A stretch of DNA of 64,000 bases from Nonlabens marinus S1-08 (GTDB lineage: Bacteria > Bacteroidota > Bacteroidia > Flavobacteriales > Flavobacteriaceae): assembly GCF_000831385.1 (NCBI RefSeq), contig NZ_AP014548.1, positions 2,471,779 to 2,535,778 on the forward strand, given 5' to 3'. Every line of letters starts with the position of its first letter. Position 1 is the stretch's first letter. The position numbers and the translations under genes are program-made. Below the pieces are notes generated by a model that was given only the letters and a program-made list of their open reading frames with translations, was not told the DNA's origin and ran no database searches. Positions 37,771 to 47,550 of the stretch are shown here, piece after piece.

Positions 37771-38200
37771 ATTTAAGAAAACTTGGTTTCCATTCAATAA
37801 GACATTTCCAAAAAACTTCATTCATAATTCTGTGAATGGATGATCCGTGAATAATCACGGCTTAAGATTTAAAACCTTCAGAAAACACAGAAGACAACTT
37901 GTGTATTAAGGCTTTGATGTTTACTTCAAATTTTAAAAATCGACCTAAAAGCAGTAATAGAAACTATTTTTCTAAATTATTATCTCATAAAACCCTAATC
38001 ACTTCGATTTTTACAGATAACTCGATTTTATCTTCCTAATATTCGTATGATCATTTAGAATTGACCCTATGGCTTATTCATTATGAATCGGCATGAAAAC
38101 TAAGTGTCTGCTCACAGAATTAAGGAGTCATTTTAAATGGGTCAGTCCAATTATGAATTCTTGAGAGTAACGCTTTCGCGAAAGCGTACTCTTTTCAAAA
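37771..38200. other. Intergenic region, 430 bp
   Basis: AT-rich, no supported gene; its only recognised element is the palindrome copy at 38169. Confidence 0.6.
38169..38188. repeat. Dispersed palindrome copy 11
   Basis: Perfect core at 38172-38185 (outer bases differ), 12 bp after the stop of the minus-strand LamG gene. Confidence 0.93.
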
Positions 38201-41200
38201 TCAATCTATAATTACTTTATGAGCGGTATTGCCCTGGTCTGATTGCACCGTCACAATATATGCTCCGGTAGCCATTCCTGAATATTGTAATTTCATGTCG
38301 CTAGAGTCACCCATAGCTTCCCATTTCATCACTTGTTGTCCTAACATGTTAGTCAAGTAAACCTGATCAATGGCGCTGTTTGTAGTATTCAATACTTGAA
38401 TGTAATCTTGAGAAACTGGTTTGAAAACCTGTAATCCGTCGTTAGTTTGAGCCACATCATCTGCTCCAAGTGTGGCTGATTTTTCAAAAGTGATAAAAAA
38501 CCTATTCTTATAACGTCCTTTGAATAAGAAACTGCTTTCAAAATTACCATTCAATAAATCAGTAAAAGTACCTTCTGTTTGATCGTACAAGAATATCTGT
38601 TGACCTTCAGGTAAATTTTCTAAGTCATCAATGGTAATCTTTATAGTTCCATTATCTCTCATTTTGACAGCTAGAGGTAGCCTGGTGGTTTCTTGGATTT
38701 GATCCACACCTTGGATGATGTAATTTTCATTTCCTATCATCCATGCCATGTCATCAAACTGCTCTCCATACTGGAGCCCGTCATATCCATGATCGTAATC
38801 TAGAGAAGCGTTAGGATCAACTGTAAGCAACAATTGTCTATGTATCAAATTAGGAGAGTCAAACCCTAAGCGGATTTTAACTCGATTGTCTGGTTCATCA
38901 AAATAACGACTGGCGGTTTGACTGGAACTTCCTGGCGCTGCAGTGAATACACTCTCACCACCACCTATGGTTTTAAAATCACGCTGAGAATTTCTAAATT
39001 TTATCTGTCCATCGCTAATTCCTGTTACAAAGAAACCTTGAGCCACAGGAATATAGCGCTCAGGTAGTTTTACAGGGACACCACCATTATTCACTAATGG
39101 GTGAGCTGTACCGTAGGTAGCATTTCCCACGCCTCCAGAAAGATTGTAGGTAGCATAACCTCCTTGGTATTCTTTCAAGATATGGCTACCACCTCCCCAG
39201 TGCTCCCAGAAGTAAAGAGTACCGTCCAATTCTGGATTATCTAATAAAAACTGTCTTGCATCAATGGCACTTGCATAAGGGTTTCCTACTAGATAATCGT
39301 TTCCTGCATTGATCGGTAAATTGATATTACCATTATTAGGTACACCTTCAAACGTATAATTTTGATACCCGTCATCTGAGTGTGTTCCTTTCATGGTCCA
39401 ACCTTCACCTGCCTGATTTGTTCCATCAGGTCCTAAATATTGCCAGTTAGAGTATGAACCACTAGCCAGATTGCCATACTTATACAGCCATCTTCCTGAA
39501 ATGGTAGCAGCTTCAGCATCTGTTGCCGGTTTACCATCAGCTACATTTTGACCAGTAAATGATAATTCGAGTGGATTTGAAGCCGCTGTACCATCCCTCA
39601 ATACTCCTCTAATCGAATAGGTAGTATTAGGCGCACTTCCACTACTGCTTACTGGTGATGACCAGTAATTATAGTTAAAGCCATCGCTAGTTCCTTTTTG
39701 ATCGCGCTCGATATACCCATCTGTTCCCATGACCAGATCACTATTTGTAGTCTGCACAAGTTGAGAATCATCTTGTAAATCAATAAACCCGTCCAATTGC
39801 AAGCGGTGGGTTACAGTGAGTCCATGATCATTTCTAACCCTTAATCGACTACCGCTCATCATTTCAAGCCCTAACAAGGTTACATCTTCATTTACAAGAT
39901 TTACGTTGTTTTCAATTCTTACAATATTCCAGTCAATTTTTACAGTTTGCCCATTGATAACACGACTATAACCTGGAAGAAACATTTCATCACCATTTTC
40001 CCATCTCCCTTCACGATCCCATCTTCCATTAGTTGCACTCACGTATGGTAGCGGAGCGGTTTGTGTTTGAATTTGAAAATTCTCAGGGCTTTTCAAACTT
40101 CCTCTATGCCCCTTACCTGAAGCATCATTTAAATGAGTTCCTATATAGGTATTCATATCAAAGTAAGCTTCTAGGTTGTCCCAGTTGATTCCTGTAAGAT
40201 CATTTTTAGATACGTCTGTTGGAATTACTGCACCTTTGATCCCTGATCCATCTGGAAGCAACTCCTGATTCATAACAAATCTCAACTGATCTAAAGTCAA
40301 GGCTACAGAAAAGATGCGTACCTCATCAATCTTACCATTAAAAGTATCGCTTATTGAGTTTTTATCAATATAACGAGATCCTATTGAAAATTTATTCGTG
40401 TTGGCTGCTGGAGCCGCCATGTTCTGATTGCGATCTAAAAAGCCATCGATGTATAAACGACCTGACCCACCTGTATAAGTAAAAGCCACATAGGTCCAGA
40501 CATTGTTATTTAATAACGTATTTGAAGTAATAATTTCAGATCCATTGAAACGCATACCGATGCGGTTGTCGTTTGTCATAAAAAACTGATATCCATCAGC
40601 TCCACCAGCTCTTTTAGAAACAATGGTGCGGTCTGAGTTGGTTAAATTGGGCCCTTTAGATAACACCCAGGCAGAAACAGTGAACTCGTTACCTAAATCC
40701 AACTCATCGTCCATGGCTATAAAATCATTAGCACCATCAAATTCAATGTGTCTGGAAGAAATTACCTCATGAGCAACACCAAACTTTACATATTTGACAC
40801 CATCAAAGTCATATTTACATTCTTGTAAGGATCCATTACCTTTTAAGAATATAGTTTCAACATTAGTAGAGAAGTTTTCGTCATCAGCGACAATCATAAC
40901 ATAAGCATCATTACCAGTCAAGGCAGGAAGAGAGGTCAAGCCTGATGTTTCCACTGATACTTTAACTTCTGGAATGTCATTACCTGCTTGTGAAATTTCT
41001 TTAAACTTCCAGGTACGTTCTGATACATCAGTAAACGTGGTAATTACAGAAGCTCCTAATCCAACTTCTAAAGGTTCTGGCAGTGCTTGTAATGTAGAAG
41101 GTGTGCTTCCCCACATCAAGAAATCTCCATCTGATTCAAAACTATTCCCGTTAAGCCCGTTGGTTGCAGCAATTTCACCTAGTCCAATGGTAAGAAACGT

Positions 41201-42859
41201 ATTAGGGTCAACACTTTTAGCCTGTTTCTGATGTAACAAGGAGCAATCATCACGGCCTATACCGGTAACATTGTAAGTATATCCTGCATCAATAGACGCA
41301 TTCCACAATGCATTCCCAGCGGAGTCAAAATAAGCTCCTGGTACGTGAGGCAAGCCTATTTCTGGAACCGGAAATAATCCTAACGTAATGCCATATTTTA
41401 CAGCAAGATACGACTCTATACGAGCACGGTCTAGGTCTGACTTTCTGGTAGAGAAACTCATTATTTCCATGATGTCCCCAGTAAAACTAGGACCGAAGAA
41501 TTCTGATCTACCCAACCAATACCTGGAGTTCAATATTTCTTTAAACGTAGTTAAATTCTCCTCCTGCATTAATGCTGGATCTAGTGTTACTCCTAGATTG
41601 ACACCATCCAAATATAAATTCATAGCAGAACCATCTGAATTAATACGCGCGTTAAAAATAACAGGACGGTCATAAACCAAAGTAGGATGTATTATTGCTT
41701 TCCCATAGCTTCCAGAAGCTCCTTGATTGTAAGCAGCGATATCAGGAGACGTTCCATATCTTGAGCTTGTGTCGTTAATAGAAATTCCAGTTACATCCTC
41801 TGAGCCGATATCTTCCAAATAGTAATCTCCCATAAAAACATCCTCAGTAGGTCTTTGTGAAGAAATCGTCCCTGTAGGGTTAATAACTATGTATATGTCC
41901 TGATTGTAAAAACCAGACTTACCATACATCGCTTTACTACCGTCAAAAGATACTACAGGATTAAAATTGACATTATTAGTGGCATTGTCATAGTAAATAG
42001 GTCGTTCCGCTCCTGATGAAGTGGCACTAGTCCATTCCGTACTAATATTTGATGTTGGATTCAAGGAAGATATATTTGTCCATTGATCAACAGGATCTCC
42101 ATCACTCATACCAGCTAGAGTTCTTGTATTGAGCCACAATTCCAAATTTTGTCCAATTCCAAGACCACAATCTGAATAATTTTTCTCTTGAATTGGTGAT
42201 CCCGTAATTACAAAATTGTCAATTGCTAAACCATCCGCATTATTATTATTGTAATTATCTGAAGCAAAGTATACCCTAAATTGAACTTGACTTTGATTAT
42301 CGAACCCTTGAGAAGGAAGGTCTATAGAAGAGGTTTCCCATCCTGAAGTATCATAAGTCCAACCACCCAATTGAATGTTGTTCCCATATTCATCCACACC
42401 ATCTAAGACTCCATTTGCACGTGATGGATACCAGTTTACAGCTATATCATTTTCTTTTCCTAACACATGCCAATTGACTCCATCATTGGTATATTCTATT
42501 TTAAAACCTTCATATCCATTGCCGTACATGTCTAAAAAATACTCAAAAGAAAAGTTGAGTTTGTCATAGCCAGTCAAATCGATCACTGGAGAAGTGAGAT
42601 ATGTGACCATATTTGGTTCATACGTACGTCCAGCCCTCGATTGTGTTATGAAAATGTAAGACCCTGTACGACCAAACGATCCATTATCGCTACCAATAGA
42701 CCAGCTACCTCTATTCGTGGTGTATGTCCAATAACTATCTCCAGAGTAATCGGTAAAATCTGCATTGAAAACCGTGGTCTGTCCCATACAATAGAGACTA
42801 AATAATGACCAAAATAAAAGAAATAAATAGAAGCGTAAATTTTGTAGAGTTGATCGCAT
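38201..42859 (-). CDS. Giant T9SS-secreted LamG-domain surface protein
   Basis: 1552 residues. A signal peptide ends near residue 26 (LYCMGQ). The N-terminal 200 residues resemble a carbohydrate-binding-like beta domain (DGLAIDNFVITG). Then comes a segment with the GIGRDDCSLLHQKQAK motif common in flavobacterial surface proteins. A LamG / concanavalin-A-like domain follows at about 705-870 (FDGANDFIAMDD...WTYVAFTYTGGSGRLYIDG...GKIDEVRIFSVAL), and a type A T9SS sorting tail of about 75 residues ends the protein (LGQQVMKWEAMG, GAYIVTVQSDQG, KVIID). LamG domains bind glycans or proteins. No hydrolase motif was seen. Probably an adhesin; ligand unknown. Confidence 0.86.
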   Translation of the reverse strand: MRSTLQNLRFYLFLLFWSLFSLYCMGQTTVFNADFTDYSGDSYWTYTTNRGSWSIGSDNGSFGRTGSYIFITQSRAGRTYEPNMVTYLTSPVIDLTGYDKLNFSFEYFLDMYGNGYEGFKIEYTNDGVNWHVLGKENDIAVNWYPSRANGVLDGVDEYGNNIQLGGWTYDTSGWETSSIDLPSQGFDNQSQVQFRVYFASDNYNNNNADGLAIDNFVITGSPIQEKNYSDCGLGIGQNLELWLNTRTLAGMSDGDPVDQWTNISSLNPTSNISTEWTSATSSGAERPIYYDNATNNVNFNPVVSFDGSKAMYGKSGFYNQDIYIVINPTGTISSQRPTEDVFMGDYYLEDIGSEDVTGISINDTSSRYGTSPDIAAYNQGASGSYGKAIIHPTLVYDRPVIFNARINSDGSAMNLYLDGVNLGVTLDPALMQEENLTTFKEILNSRYWLGRSEFFGPSFTGDIMEIMSFSTRKSDLDRARIESYLAVKYGITLGLFPVPEIGLPHVPGAYFDSAGNALWNASIDAGYTYNVTGIGRDDCSLLHQKQAKSVDPNTFLTIGLGEIAATNGLNGNSFESDGDFLMWGSTPSTLQALPEPLEVGLGASVITTFTDVSERTWKFKEISQAGNDIPEVKVSVETSGLTSLPALTGNDAYVMIVADDENFSTNVETIFLKGNGSLQECKYDFDGVKYVKFGVAHEVISSRHIEFDGANDFIAMDDELDLGNEFTVSAWVLSKGPNLTNSDRTIVSKRAGGADGYQFFMTNDNRIGMRFNGSEIITSNTLLNNNVWTYVAFTYTGGSGRLYIDGFLDRNQNMAAPAANTNKFSIGSRYIDKNSISDTFNGKIDEVRIFSVALTLDQLRFVMNQELLPDGSGIKGAVIPTDVSKNDLTGINWDNLEAYFDMNTYIGTHLNDASGKGHRGSLKSPENFQIQTQTAPLPYVSATNGRWDREGRWENGDEMFLPGYSRVINGQTVKIDWNIVRIENNVNLVNEDVTLLGLEMMSGSRLRVRNDHGLTVTHRLQLDGFIDLQDDSQLVQTTNSDLVMGTDGYIERDQKGTSDGFNYNYWSSPVSSSGSAPNTTYSIRGVLRDGTAASNPLELSFTGQNVADGKPATDAEAATISGRWLYKYGNLASGSYSNWQYLGPDGTNQAGEGWTMKGTHSDDGYQNYTFEGVPNNGNINLPINAGNDYLVGNPYASAIDARQFLLDNPELDGTLYFWEHWGGGSHILKEYQGGYATYNLSGGVGNATYGTAHPLVNNGGVPVKLPERYIPVAQGFFVTGISDGQIKFRNSQRDFKTIGGGESVFTAAPGSSSQTASRYFDEPDNRVKIRLGFDSPNLIHRQLLLTVDPNASLDYDHGYDGLQYGEQFDDMAWMIGNENYIIQGVDQIQETTRLPLAVKMRDNGTIKITIDDLENLPEGQQIFLYDQTEGTFTDLLNGNFESSFLFKGRYKNRFFITFEKSATLGADDVAQTNDGLQVFKPVSQDYIQVLNTTNSAIDQVYLTNMLGQQVMKWEAMGDSSDMKLQYSGMATGAYIVTVQSDQGNTAHKVIID

Positions 42860-43116
42860 TTATACTGGTAAAGGGGTTCCTACAATTTTAACCCTACAAG
42901 ATATCCTAGCCAGTAAAATCAATGATAAATAGAAACGTATGATCAGTGAATTTTTTATAACAATCTTGTTTACAGTAACTTAACAATAAAAAGAATATTA
43001 TCATTATACCCCAATAGTATGTATTTCAGCCGATAAATTATCAATTGTTAATGTGCATTTAGCCGATAAATGGACATTTAATCGTGTAATTTTCCCTTAA
43101 AATTATTCCAAAACGT
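42860..43116. other. Intergenic region with paired direct repeats
   Basis: AGCCGATAAAT occurs at 43028-43038 and 43061-43071, start to start 33 bp (about three helical turns). Rest is AT-rich without a gene. Confidence 0.55.
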
Positions 43117-43155
43117 CATTTCGTCGGTTATTCACTATTGAATATCGACGAAATG
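43117..43155. terminator. Long hairpin downstream of the glycosyltransferase gene
   Basis: Outer arms CATTTCGTCG (43117-43126) and CGACGAAATG (43146-43155) enclose a second stem TATTCA/TGAATA. On the minus strand it follows the glycosyltransferase stop by 38 bp but only a weak T-stretch (ACGTTTT) comes after it, so termination is likely but not certain. Confidence 0.5.
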
Positions 43156-43193
43156 CACGATTTTATAATTTGTGAAAATAACCGCTTTCGAGA

Positions 43194-44417
43194 TCATTTC
43201 TTTGCATTAATCCAGTGGCTCATATATTTAAAATGAGCGTTTGCGTGGTACGTGAGCATTCTTTCATTAAAGCTCTGATTCATCCTTGCCTCTTCTTTTG
43301 TGATTTGAAGCTGTAGGAAAAACGCTTTCGCGAAAGCGGACTCCTCAAATTCATCCTGCAAAATTTTAAAGCCTTGTTCTTGATAGGAGTTCCAAGAATC
43401 CAAATCAGCGTACAATTGGTAAGCAGTTGAAGCGACCTGTTGAACCTCATCGCAAACAACTCCAGACACTAGCCTAGAACTGAACATACCTTCAGCGCCT
43501 ATTGAGGTCATTACAGAGGGGATTCCATATTTCATGGCGTCGTATAGCTTTCCTTTTAAACCTGCGCCATACCTGAGTGGTGCTAATAATACGCGGTGCT
43601 TTGACAAAACTTCCTCGACCCTTTTAGCATGCCCCTTGATATGAAATCCGTTTTCAGGAGAATGTAGTTCCAGTATCTCTTTAGGTGCGTTCGATCCATA
43701 AATAAACAGTTGCGAGTCAGGAAAAGTCGAACGTATTTCAGGCCAAACATAGCGATGTAACTGGCGCACTGCATCTAGATTAGGAGCGTGTTTTAAATTA
43801 CCTATGGTGCAAAAGTCTGATCGCTTTTCAAACGGCACCACATTAGATTTCAAAGATTCAATTTCCTCTTTCTTTATTAGAAAGGGTAGATAAAACAATT
43901 TTTTAGGCAGTATTTGAAATTGGTCAATCAATAGCTCCATTTCAAAAGAAGAAATGATCAAATTCATGTCAACCCGCTGTACACTGCTTATTTCTCTAAC
44001 TGCAAGTTCGCTTTGAAAACCTTCCTCTAGCGATATACCATTCTCTATATGGTTCTTTCTGGCGGTTCTTAAAAAGTGTAAATCCTCGGTATCTATAATC
44101 TGGATGGCATTAGGCAGTACTTTCCTTACCCGCCAACCGAATTGCTCCTCTATCAAAAACCTATCGTATAAAACTACCTCCGGTTGCTGTTGATTTAGTA
44201 AATCATCAAACAAATCGCTGTTCAATTGTACAGGTATCATTTTCACACCTCTAGATTCCAGCGGGATTCTGGAGGTTGATTTTATCTTTGCTGCGCTACA
44301 GAAGGTAATTTGATACCCTTGATCTATAAATAAATCGATCAACTGTAGCATGCGATATCCAGCAGCAGTGCGGTTTGGTTCTGGCCAAATGTATCCTATG
44401 ATCAACAAGTTATGCAT
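43194..44417 (-). CDS. Glycosyltransferase, GT4-like (group 1)
   Basis: 407 residues. GT-B fold pattern: N-terminal LLIIGYIWPEPNRTAAGYRMLQL (acceptor lobe) and a C-terminal donor lobe with IGNLKHAPNLDA, FIYGSNAP, LLAPLRYGAGLKGKLYDAMKYGIPSVMTSIGAEGM, the region that binds the nucleotide-sugar in group 1 enzymes. The product is unknown; typical roles are surface polysaccharide or glycolipid synthesis. A palindrome copy at 43321 encodes SAFAKAFF near the C-terminus. The gene is divergent from parA. Confidence 0.85.
   Translation of the reverse strand: MHNLLIIGYIWPEPNRTAAGYRMLQLIDLFIDQGYQITFCSAAKIKSTSRIPLESRGVKMIPVQLNSDLFDDLLNQQQPEVVLYDRFLIEEQFGWRVRKVLPNAIQIIDTEDLHFLRTARKNHIENGISLEEGFQSELAVREISSVQRVDMNLIISSFEMELLIDQFQILPKKLFYLPFLIKKEEIESLKSNVVPFEKRSDFCTIGNLKHAPNLDAVRQLHRYVWPEIRSTFPDSQLFIYGSNAPKEILELHSPENGFHIKGHAKRVEEVLSKHRVLLAPLRYGAGLKGKLYDAMKYGIPSVMTSIGAEGMFSSRLVSGVVCDEVQQVASTAYQLYADLDSWNSYQEQGFKILQDEFEESAFAKAFFLQLQITKEEARMNQSFNERMLTYHANAHFKYMSHWINAKK
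43321..43340. repeat. Dispersed palindrome copy 12, inside the glycosyltransferase gene
   Basis: Perfect core at 43324-43337; encodes AFAKA on the minus strand. A half copy (GCTTTCG) lies at 43184-43190, just after the stop codon. Confidence 0.93.
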
Positions 44418-44421
44418 GCTA

Positions 44422-44429
44422 CAAAGTTA
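44422..44429 (-). promoter_or_regulatory. -7 box (TAACTTTG) four bases before the glycosyltransferase ATG
   Basis: Perfect TAnnTTTG on the minus strand followed by TAGC and the ATG, the same layout as at the helicase gene (33960). No clear -33 box. Confidence 0.45.
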
Positions 44430-44531
44430 GGACACTATCTTGTACATAAGTGACAGATAACAATAATGAGATGTTAAGGGATTACGGATAGAAATATTTA
44501 CTTTAGCATTCTTAAAATCTTAGGTATTTAC

Positions 44532-45296
44532 ATGGGTAAAATCATTGCAATTGCAAATCAAAAAGGTGGTGTTGGTAAAACGACGACAGCTGTCAACCTG
44601 GCCGCATCACTAGGAGTTCTAGAGAAAAAAGTACTATTAATTGATGCTGATCCACAGGCCAATGCCTCGTCTGGATTAGGAATCAATGTGGATGATGTAG
44701 AGATGGGCACATATCAATTGCTAGAACATACCGCAAGCGCTAAAGACCTGATAGTATCTACCTCATCGCCTAATCTAGATATCATTCCAGCACATATTGA
44801 CCTAGTCGCAATTGAGATCGAATTGGTTGATATGGAGCAACGCGAGTACATGCTGCGCAAAGCTTTAGCTCCTATAAAAGAAGACTACGACTATATTATT
44901 ATAGACTGTGCGCCGTCCTTAGGATTGCTTACTTTAAATGCATTATCTGCCAGTGATAGTGTGTTGATCCCTATCCAATGTGAATATTTTGCTCTGGAAG
45001 GATTAGGAAAGTTATTGAATACCATTAAAAGTGTCCAGAAAATTCACAATACACAATTAGATATCGAGGGTTTGCTACTCACCATGTACGATAGCAGATT
45101 GCGCTTATCTAACCAAGTCGTGGAAGAAGTGAACCAGCATTTTGAAGGATTGACTTTTAAAACAATCATACAGCGTAACGTGCGTTTGAGTGAAGCTCCC
45201 TCTTATGGTGAGAGCATTATAAATTATGACGCGGCAAGTAAAGGTTCTGAAAATTACTTGAGTCTAGCGAATGAACTAATTCAGAAAAACTCATAA
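44532..45296 (+). CDS. parA: Chromosome partitioning ATPase ParA/Soj
   Basis: 254 residues. Deviant Walker A KGGVGKTT (11-18) with the signature lysine, Walker A' IDADPQANAS and Walker B IIIDCAPSLGLL. It binds DNA non-specifically in the ATP state and is stimulated by ParB to move the replication origin region. No N-terminal helix-turn-helix is present, so it is the chromosomal (Soj-type) form. Followed 3 bp later by parB. Confidence 0.97.
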   Translation: MGKIIAIANQKGGVGKTTTAVNLAASLGVLEKKVLLIDADPQANASSGLGINVDDVEMGTYQLLEHTASAKDLIVSTSSPNLDIIPAHIDLVAIEIELVDMEQREYMLRKALAPIKEDYDYIIIDCAPSLGLLTLNALSASDSVLIPIQCEYFALEGLGKLLNTIKSVQKIHNTQLDIEGLLLTMYDSRLRLSNQVVEEVNQHFEGLTFKTIIQRNVRLSEAPSYGESIINYDAASKGSENYLSLANELIQKNS

Positions 45297-45299
45297 CTC

Positions 45300-46196
45300 A
45301 TGGCAAAAGCAACTAAAAAACAGGCATTGGGCCGTGGATTATCTGCATTGCTAAAAGATCCATCCAACGACATCAATACGGCACAAGACAAAAATGCCGA
45401 TAAGATCGTTGGGAACGTCATTGATCTTCCATTGGAGGATATTGAAATGAATCCCTTCCAACCACGAACGAGCTTTAATGAGGAACATTTGCGAGAGCTG
45501 GCATCCTCTATTAAGGAGCTGGGTGTGATCCAGCCCATTACGGTTCGCAAAAAAGGCTTCGGTAAGTTTGAGTTGGTTTCTGGAGAGCGTCGCTGCCGTG
45601 CGTCGAAACTACTAGGAATGAAGACCATTCCTGCCTATGTGCGCATAGCAAACGATCAGGAGTCATTAGAAATGGCCCTGGTTGAAAACATACAGCGTCA
45701 AGATTTAGACCCTATTGAAATCGCTTTGTCCTACCAGCGATTGATTGAAGAGATTGACTTGACTCAAGAACAAATGAGCGAGCGAGTAGGTAAAAGCCGC
45801 AGTGCGATTGCTAATTACTTGAGATTGCTAAAATTAGACCCGATAATTCAAACAGGAATGCGGGATAATTTTATTTCGATGGGCCACGGCCGCGCGTTGA
45901 TTACCATTGAAAGTTTGGAAGAACAACTCGACATCTATCAAAAGATCTTGTCGGATAATTTATCTGTACGGGAAACTGAGGCTCTTGTCAAGGATTCTAA
46001 GGAAAGTTCGCTTTCGCGAAAGCGAACTACTAAAAAATCCCTTCCTGAATATGTAGAATCGTCTATTGAAAATCTACAGGAAACGCTGGGTACGAAAGTA
46101 ACCGCAACCGCAAATTCAAAAGGAAAGGGAAAATTAAGCATCGCTTTTAATTCCAAAGAAGAGTTGGAACGTATCACTAAATTGATCAATGGCTAA
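45300..46196 (+). CDS. parB: Chromosome partitioning protein ParB/Spo0J
   Basis: 298 residues. The N-terminal CTPase/ParB domain has the box PFQPRTSF and GERRCRASK; the central helix-turn-helix is LTQEQMSERVGKSRSAIANYLRLL. A linker is followed by a C-terminal dimerisation domain (KGKLSIAFNSKEELERITKLI). The linker contains one copy of the dispersed palindrome (46007-46026), read as SLSRKRT. No parS-like TGTTTCACGTGAAACA site was noticed in this window. It overlaps the next gene by 8 bp. Confidence 0.97.
   Translation: MAKATKKQALGRGLSALLKDPSNDINTAQDKNADKIVGNVIDLPLEDIEMNPFQPRTSFNEEHLRELASSIKELGVIQPITVRKKGFGKFELVSGERRCRASKLLGMKTIPAYVRIANDQESLEMALVENIQRQDLDPIEIALSYQRLIEEIDLTQEQMSERVGKSRSAIANYLRLLKLDPIIQTGMRDNFISMGHGRALITIESLEEQLDIYQKILSDNLSVRETEALVKDSKESSLSRKRTTKKSLPEYVESSIENLQETLGTKVTATANSKGKGKLSIAFNSKEELERITKLING
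46007..46026. repeat. Dispersed palindrome copy 13, inside parB (perfect 20-mer)
   Basis: Perfect TTCGCTTTCGCGAAAGCGAA in the linker between the DNA-binding and dimerisation domains of ParB; encodes SLSRKR. Confidence 0.95.
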
Positions 46197-46785
46197 GATT
46201 TTCTGTTTTATGCTTTTGCTACTTGTTGGTAGTCTTGCCCTGGCGCAGGATCCTACGGATAATATTGTGGTGGATGCTCAAACTAAGCGTTTGCTGGTAG
46301 CTCAAGACAGTATCGCTAATCTTTATGATGCTAATCGACCTTCTAAGGCCGCATTTTATAGTGCTGTGATTCCTGGGCTGGGACAAGCTTACAATGGGAA
46401 ATATTGGAAAATTCCATTAGTTTATGGAGCGATAGGTGGCTCTATCTTTGCCTATATCACGAATGATAAAGAATATGATCGCCTGCGCACTGCCTTTCAA
46501 ATAAGGCTATCCGGTGGGACTGACGATGAATTTTCAAACCCAGACGGCACACCTATAATTTCTAACGCAGGACTAGAGCGTGCACAACGTACCTCACAGC
46601 GCAATAAAGAATTGAGTCTTTTGATCACCGCTGCGTTTTATGCGATTCAAATTATAGATGCAAATGTGGACGGACATTTAAGTCAATTTGATGTGGATCG
46701 AGACTTGAGTTTTAAGCCCTATTTAGATTACAATCAATCGGCATCAGGAACCAGTTATGGTTTTGCCTTATCATATACTTTTTAA
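46189..46785 (+). CDS. DUF5683 family membrane/exported protein
   Basis: 198 residues with an N-terminal signal (FCFMLLLLVGSLALAQ). The core is the recognisable PSKAAFYSAVIPGLGQAYNGKYWKIPLVYGAIGG, a motif of the DUF5683 family in which the stretch around PGLGQ forms membrane hairpins. A short C-terminal beta-like segment ends SGTSYGFALSYTF. The function is unknown, but the position between parB and dapB is conserved in Flavobacteriia. Overlaps parB by 8 bp and is followed directly by dapB. Confidence 0.87.
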   Translation: MAKIFCFMLLLLVGSLALAQDPTDNIVVDAQTKRLLVAQDSIANLYDANRPSKAAFYSAVIPGLGQAYNGKYWKIPLVYGAIGGSIFAYITNDKEYDRLRTAFQIRLSGGTDDEFSNPDGTPIISNAGLERAQRTSQRNKELSLLITAAFYAIQIIDANVDGHLSQFDVDRDLSFKPYLDYNQSASGTSYGFALSYTF

Positions 46786-46786
46786 A

Positions 46787-47488
46787 ATGAAAATCGGACT
46801 TCTAGGCTACGGTAAAATGGGCAAAGTCATCGAGCGAATCGCTACCGATCGTGGTCATGAAATTGTAGCTAAAATTAATCGAAATGATGACAAAAACGAG
46901 CTGTTAAAGGCAGACGTTGTCATAGAGTTCAGCGCTCCAGAGAGCGTTATAAAAAACCTAAAGTATTGCATTAACAATGAGCTTTCAACAGTTTGTGGTA
47001 CAACTGGTTGGAATGACAGTATAAAGGAAATCTATAGCCTTTTAGAAGCCAAAAACGGCGCTTTAGTTCATGCGTCGAACTTCAGTTTAGGCGTGAATAT
47101 TTTCTTTGAGCTCAACAAGAAACTGGCAGCAATGATGAATCAGTTTGACGAATACAATGTTCATCTTAAAGAGATTCATCATACTGAAAAAAAGGATGCT
47201 CCTAGTGGTACAGCCATCACGGTTGCTGAAGGCATTATGGAGAATACCACCTACTCCAAATGGCATTTGGGAGACTCAAATAAACAAGAATCTCTCGGCA
47301 TTGAAGCATTACGAGAACATGATGTCAAGGGAACTCATATAGTTACCTACAATAGTCCAGTAGATCAAATTGAAATTACACATACAGCACACAGCCGGGA
47401 TGGATTTGCTCTAGGTGCTGTGATCGCTGCAGAATGGATTGAAGGTAAGAAAGGAGTTTACGGGATGAAAGAAGTACTGGGACTGTAA
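46787..47488 (+). CDS. dapB: 4-hydroxy-tetrahydrodipicolinate reductase
   Basis: 233 residues. Reduces HTPA to tetrahydrodipicolinate with NAD(P)H in the lysine/diaminopimelate pathway, feeding peptidoglycan. Dinucleotide motif GLLGYGKMGK (4-13), GTTGW (71-75), and the active-site EIHHTEKKDAPSGTA segment with H131, H132 and K135. ATG 46787 was chosen, just after the DUF5683 stop; the open frame upstream would add a fragment read out of frame from DUF5683. Slightly shorter than the 270-residue enteric enzyme, normal for Bacteroidota. Confidence 0.96.
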   Translation: MKIGLLGYGKMGKVIERIATDRGHEIVAKINRNDDKNELLKADVVIEFSAPESVIKNLKYCINNELSTVCGTTGWNDSIKEIYSLLEAKNGALVHASNFSLGVNIFFELNKKLAAMMNQFDEYNVHLKEIHHTEKKDAPSGTAITVAEGIMENTTYSKWHLGDSNKQESLGIEALREHDVKGTHIVTYNSPVDQIEITHTAHSRDGFALGAVIAAEWIEGKKGVYGMKEVLGL

Positions 47489-47550
47489 CAAATACAGACA
47501 TAAAGTAACCAATAACCGAATTAAGAATTAGAATTTTAGCACTGTAAGGA

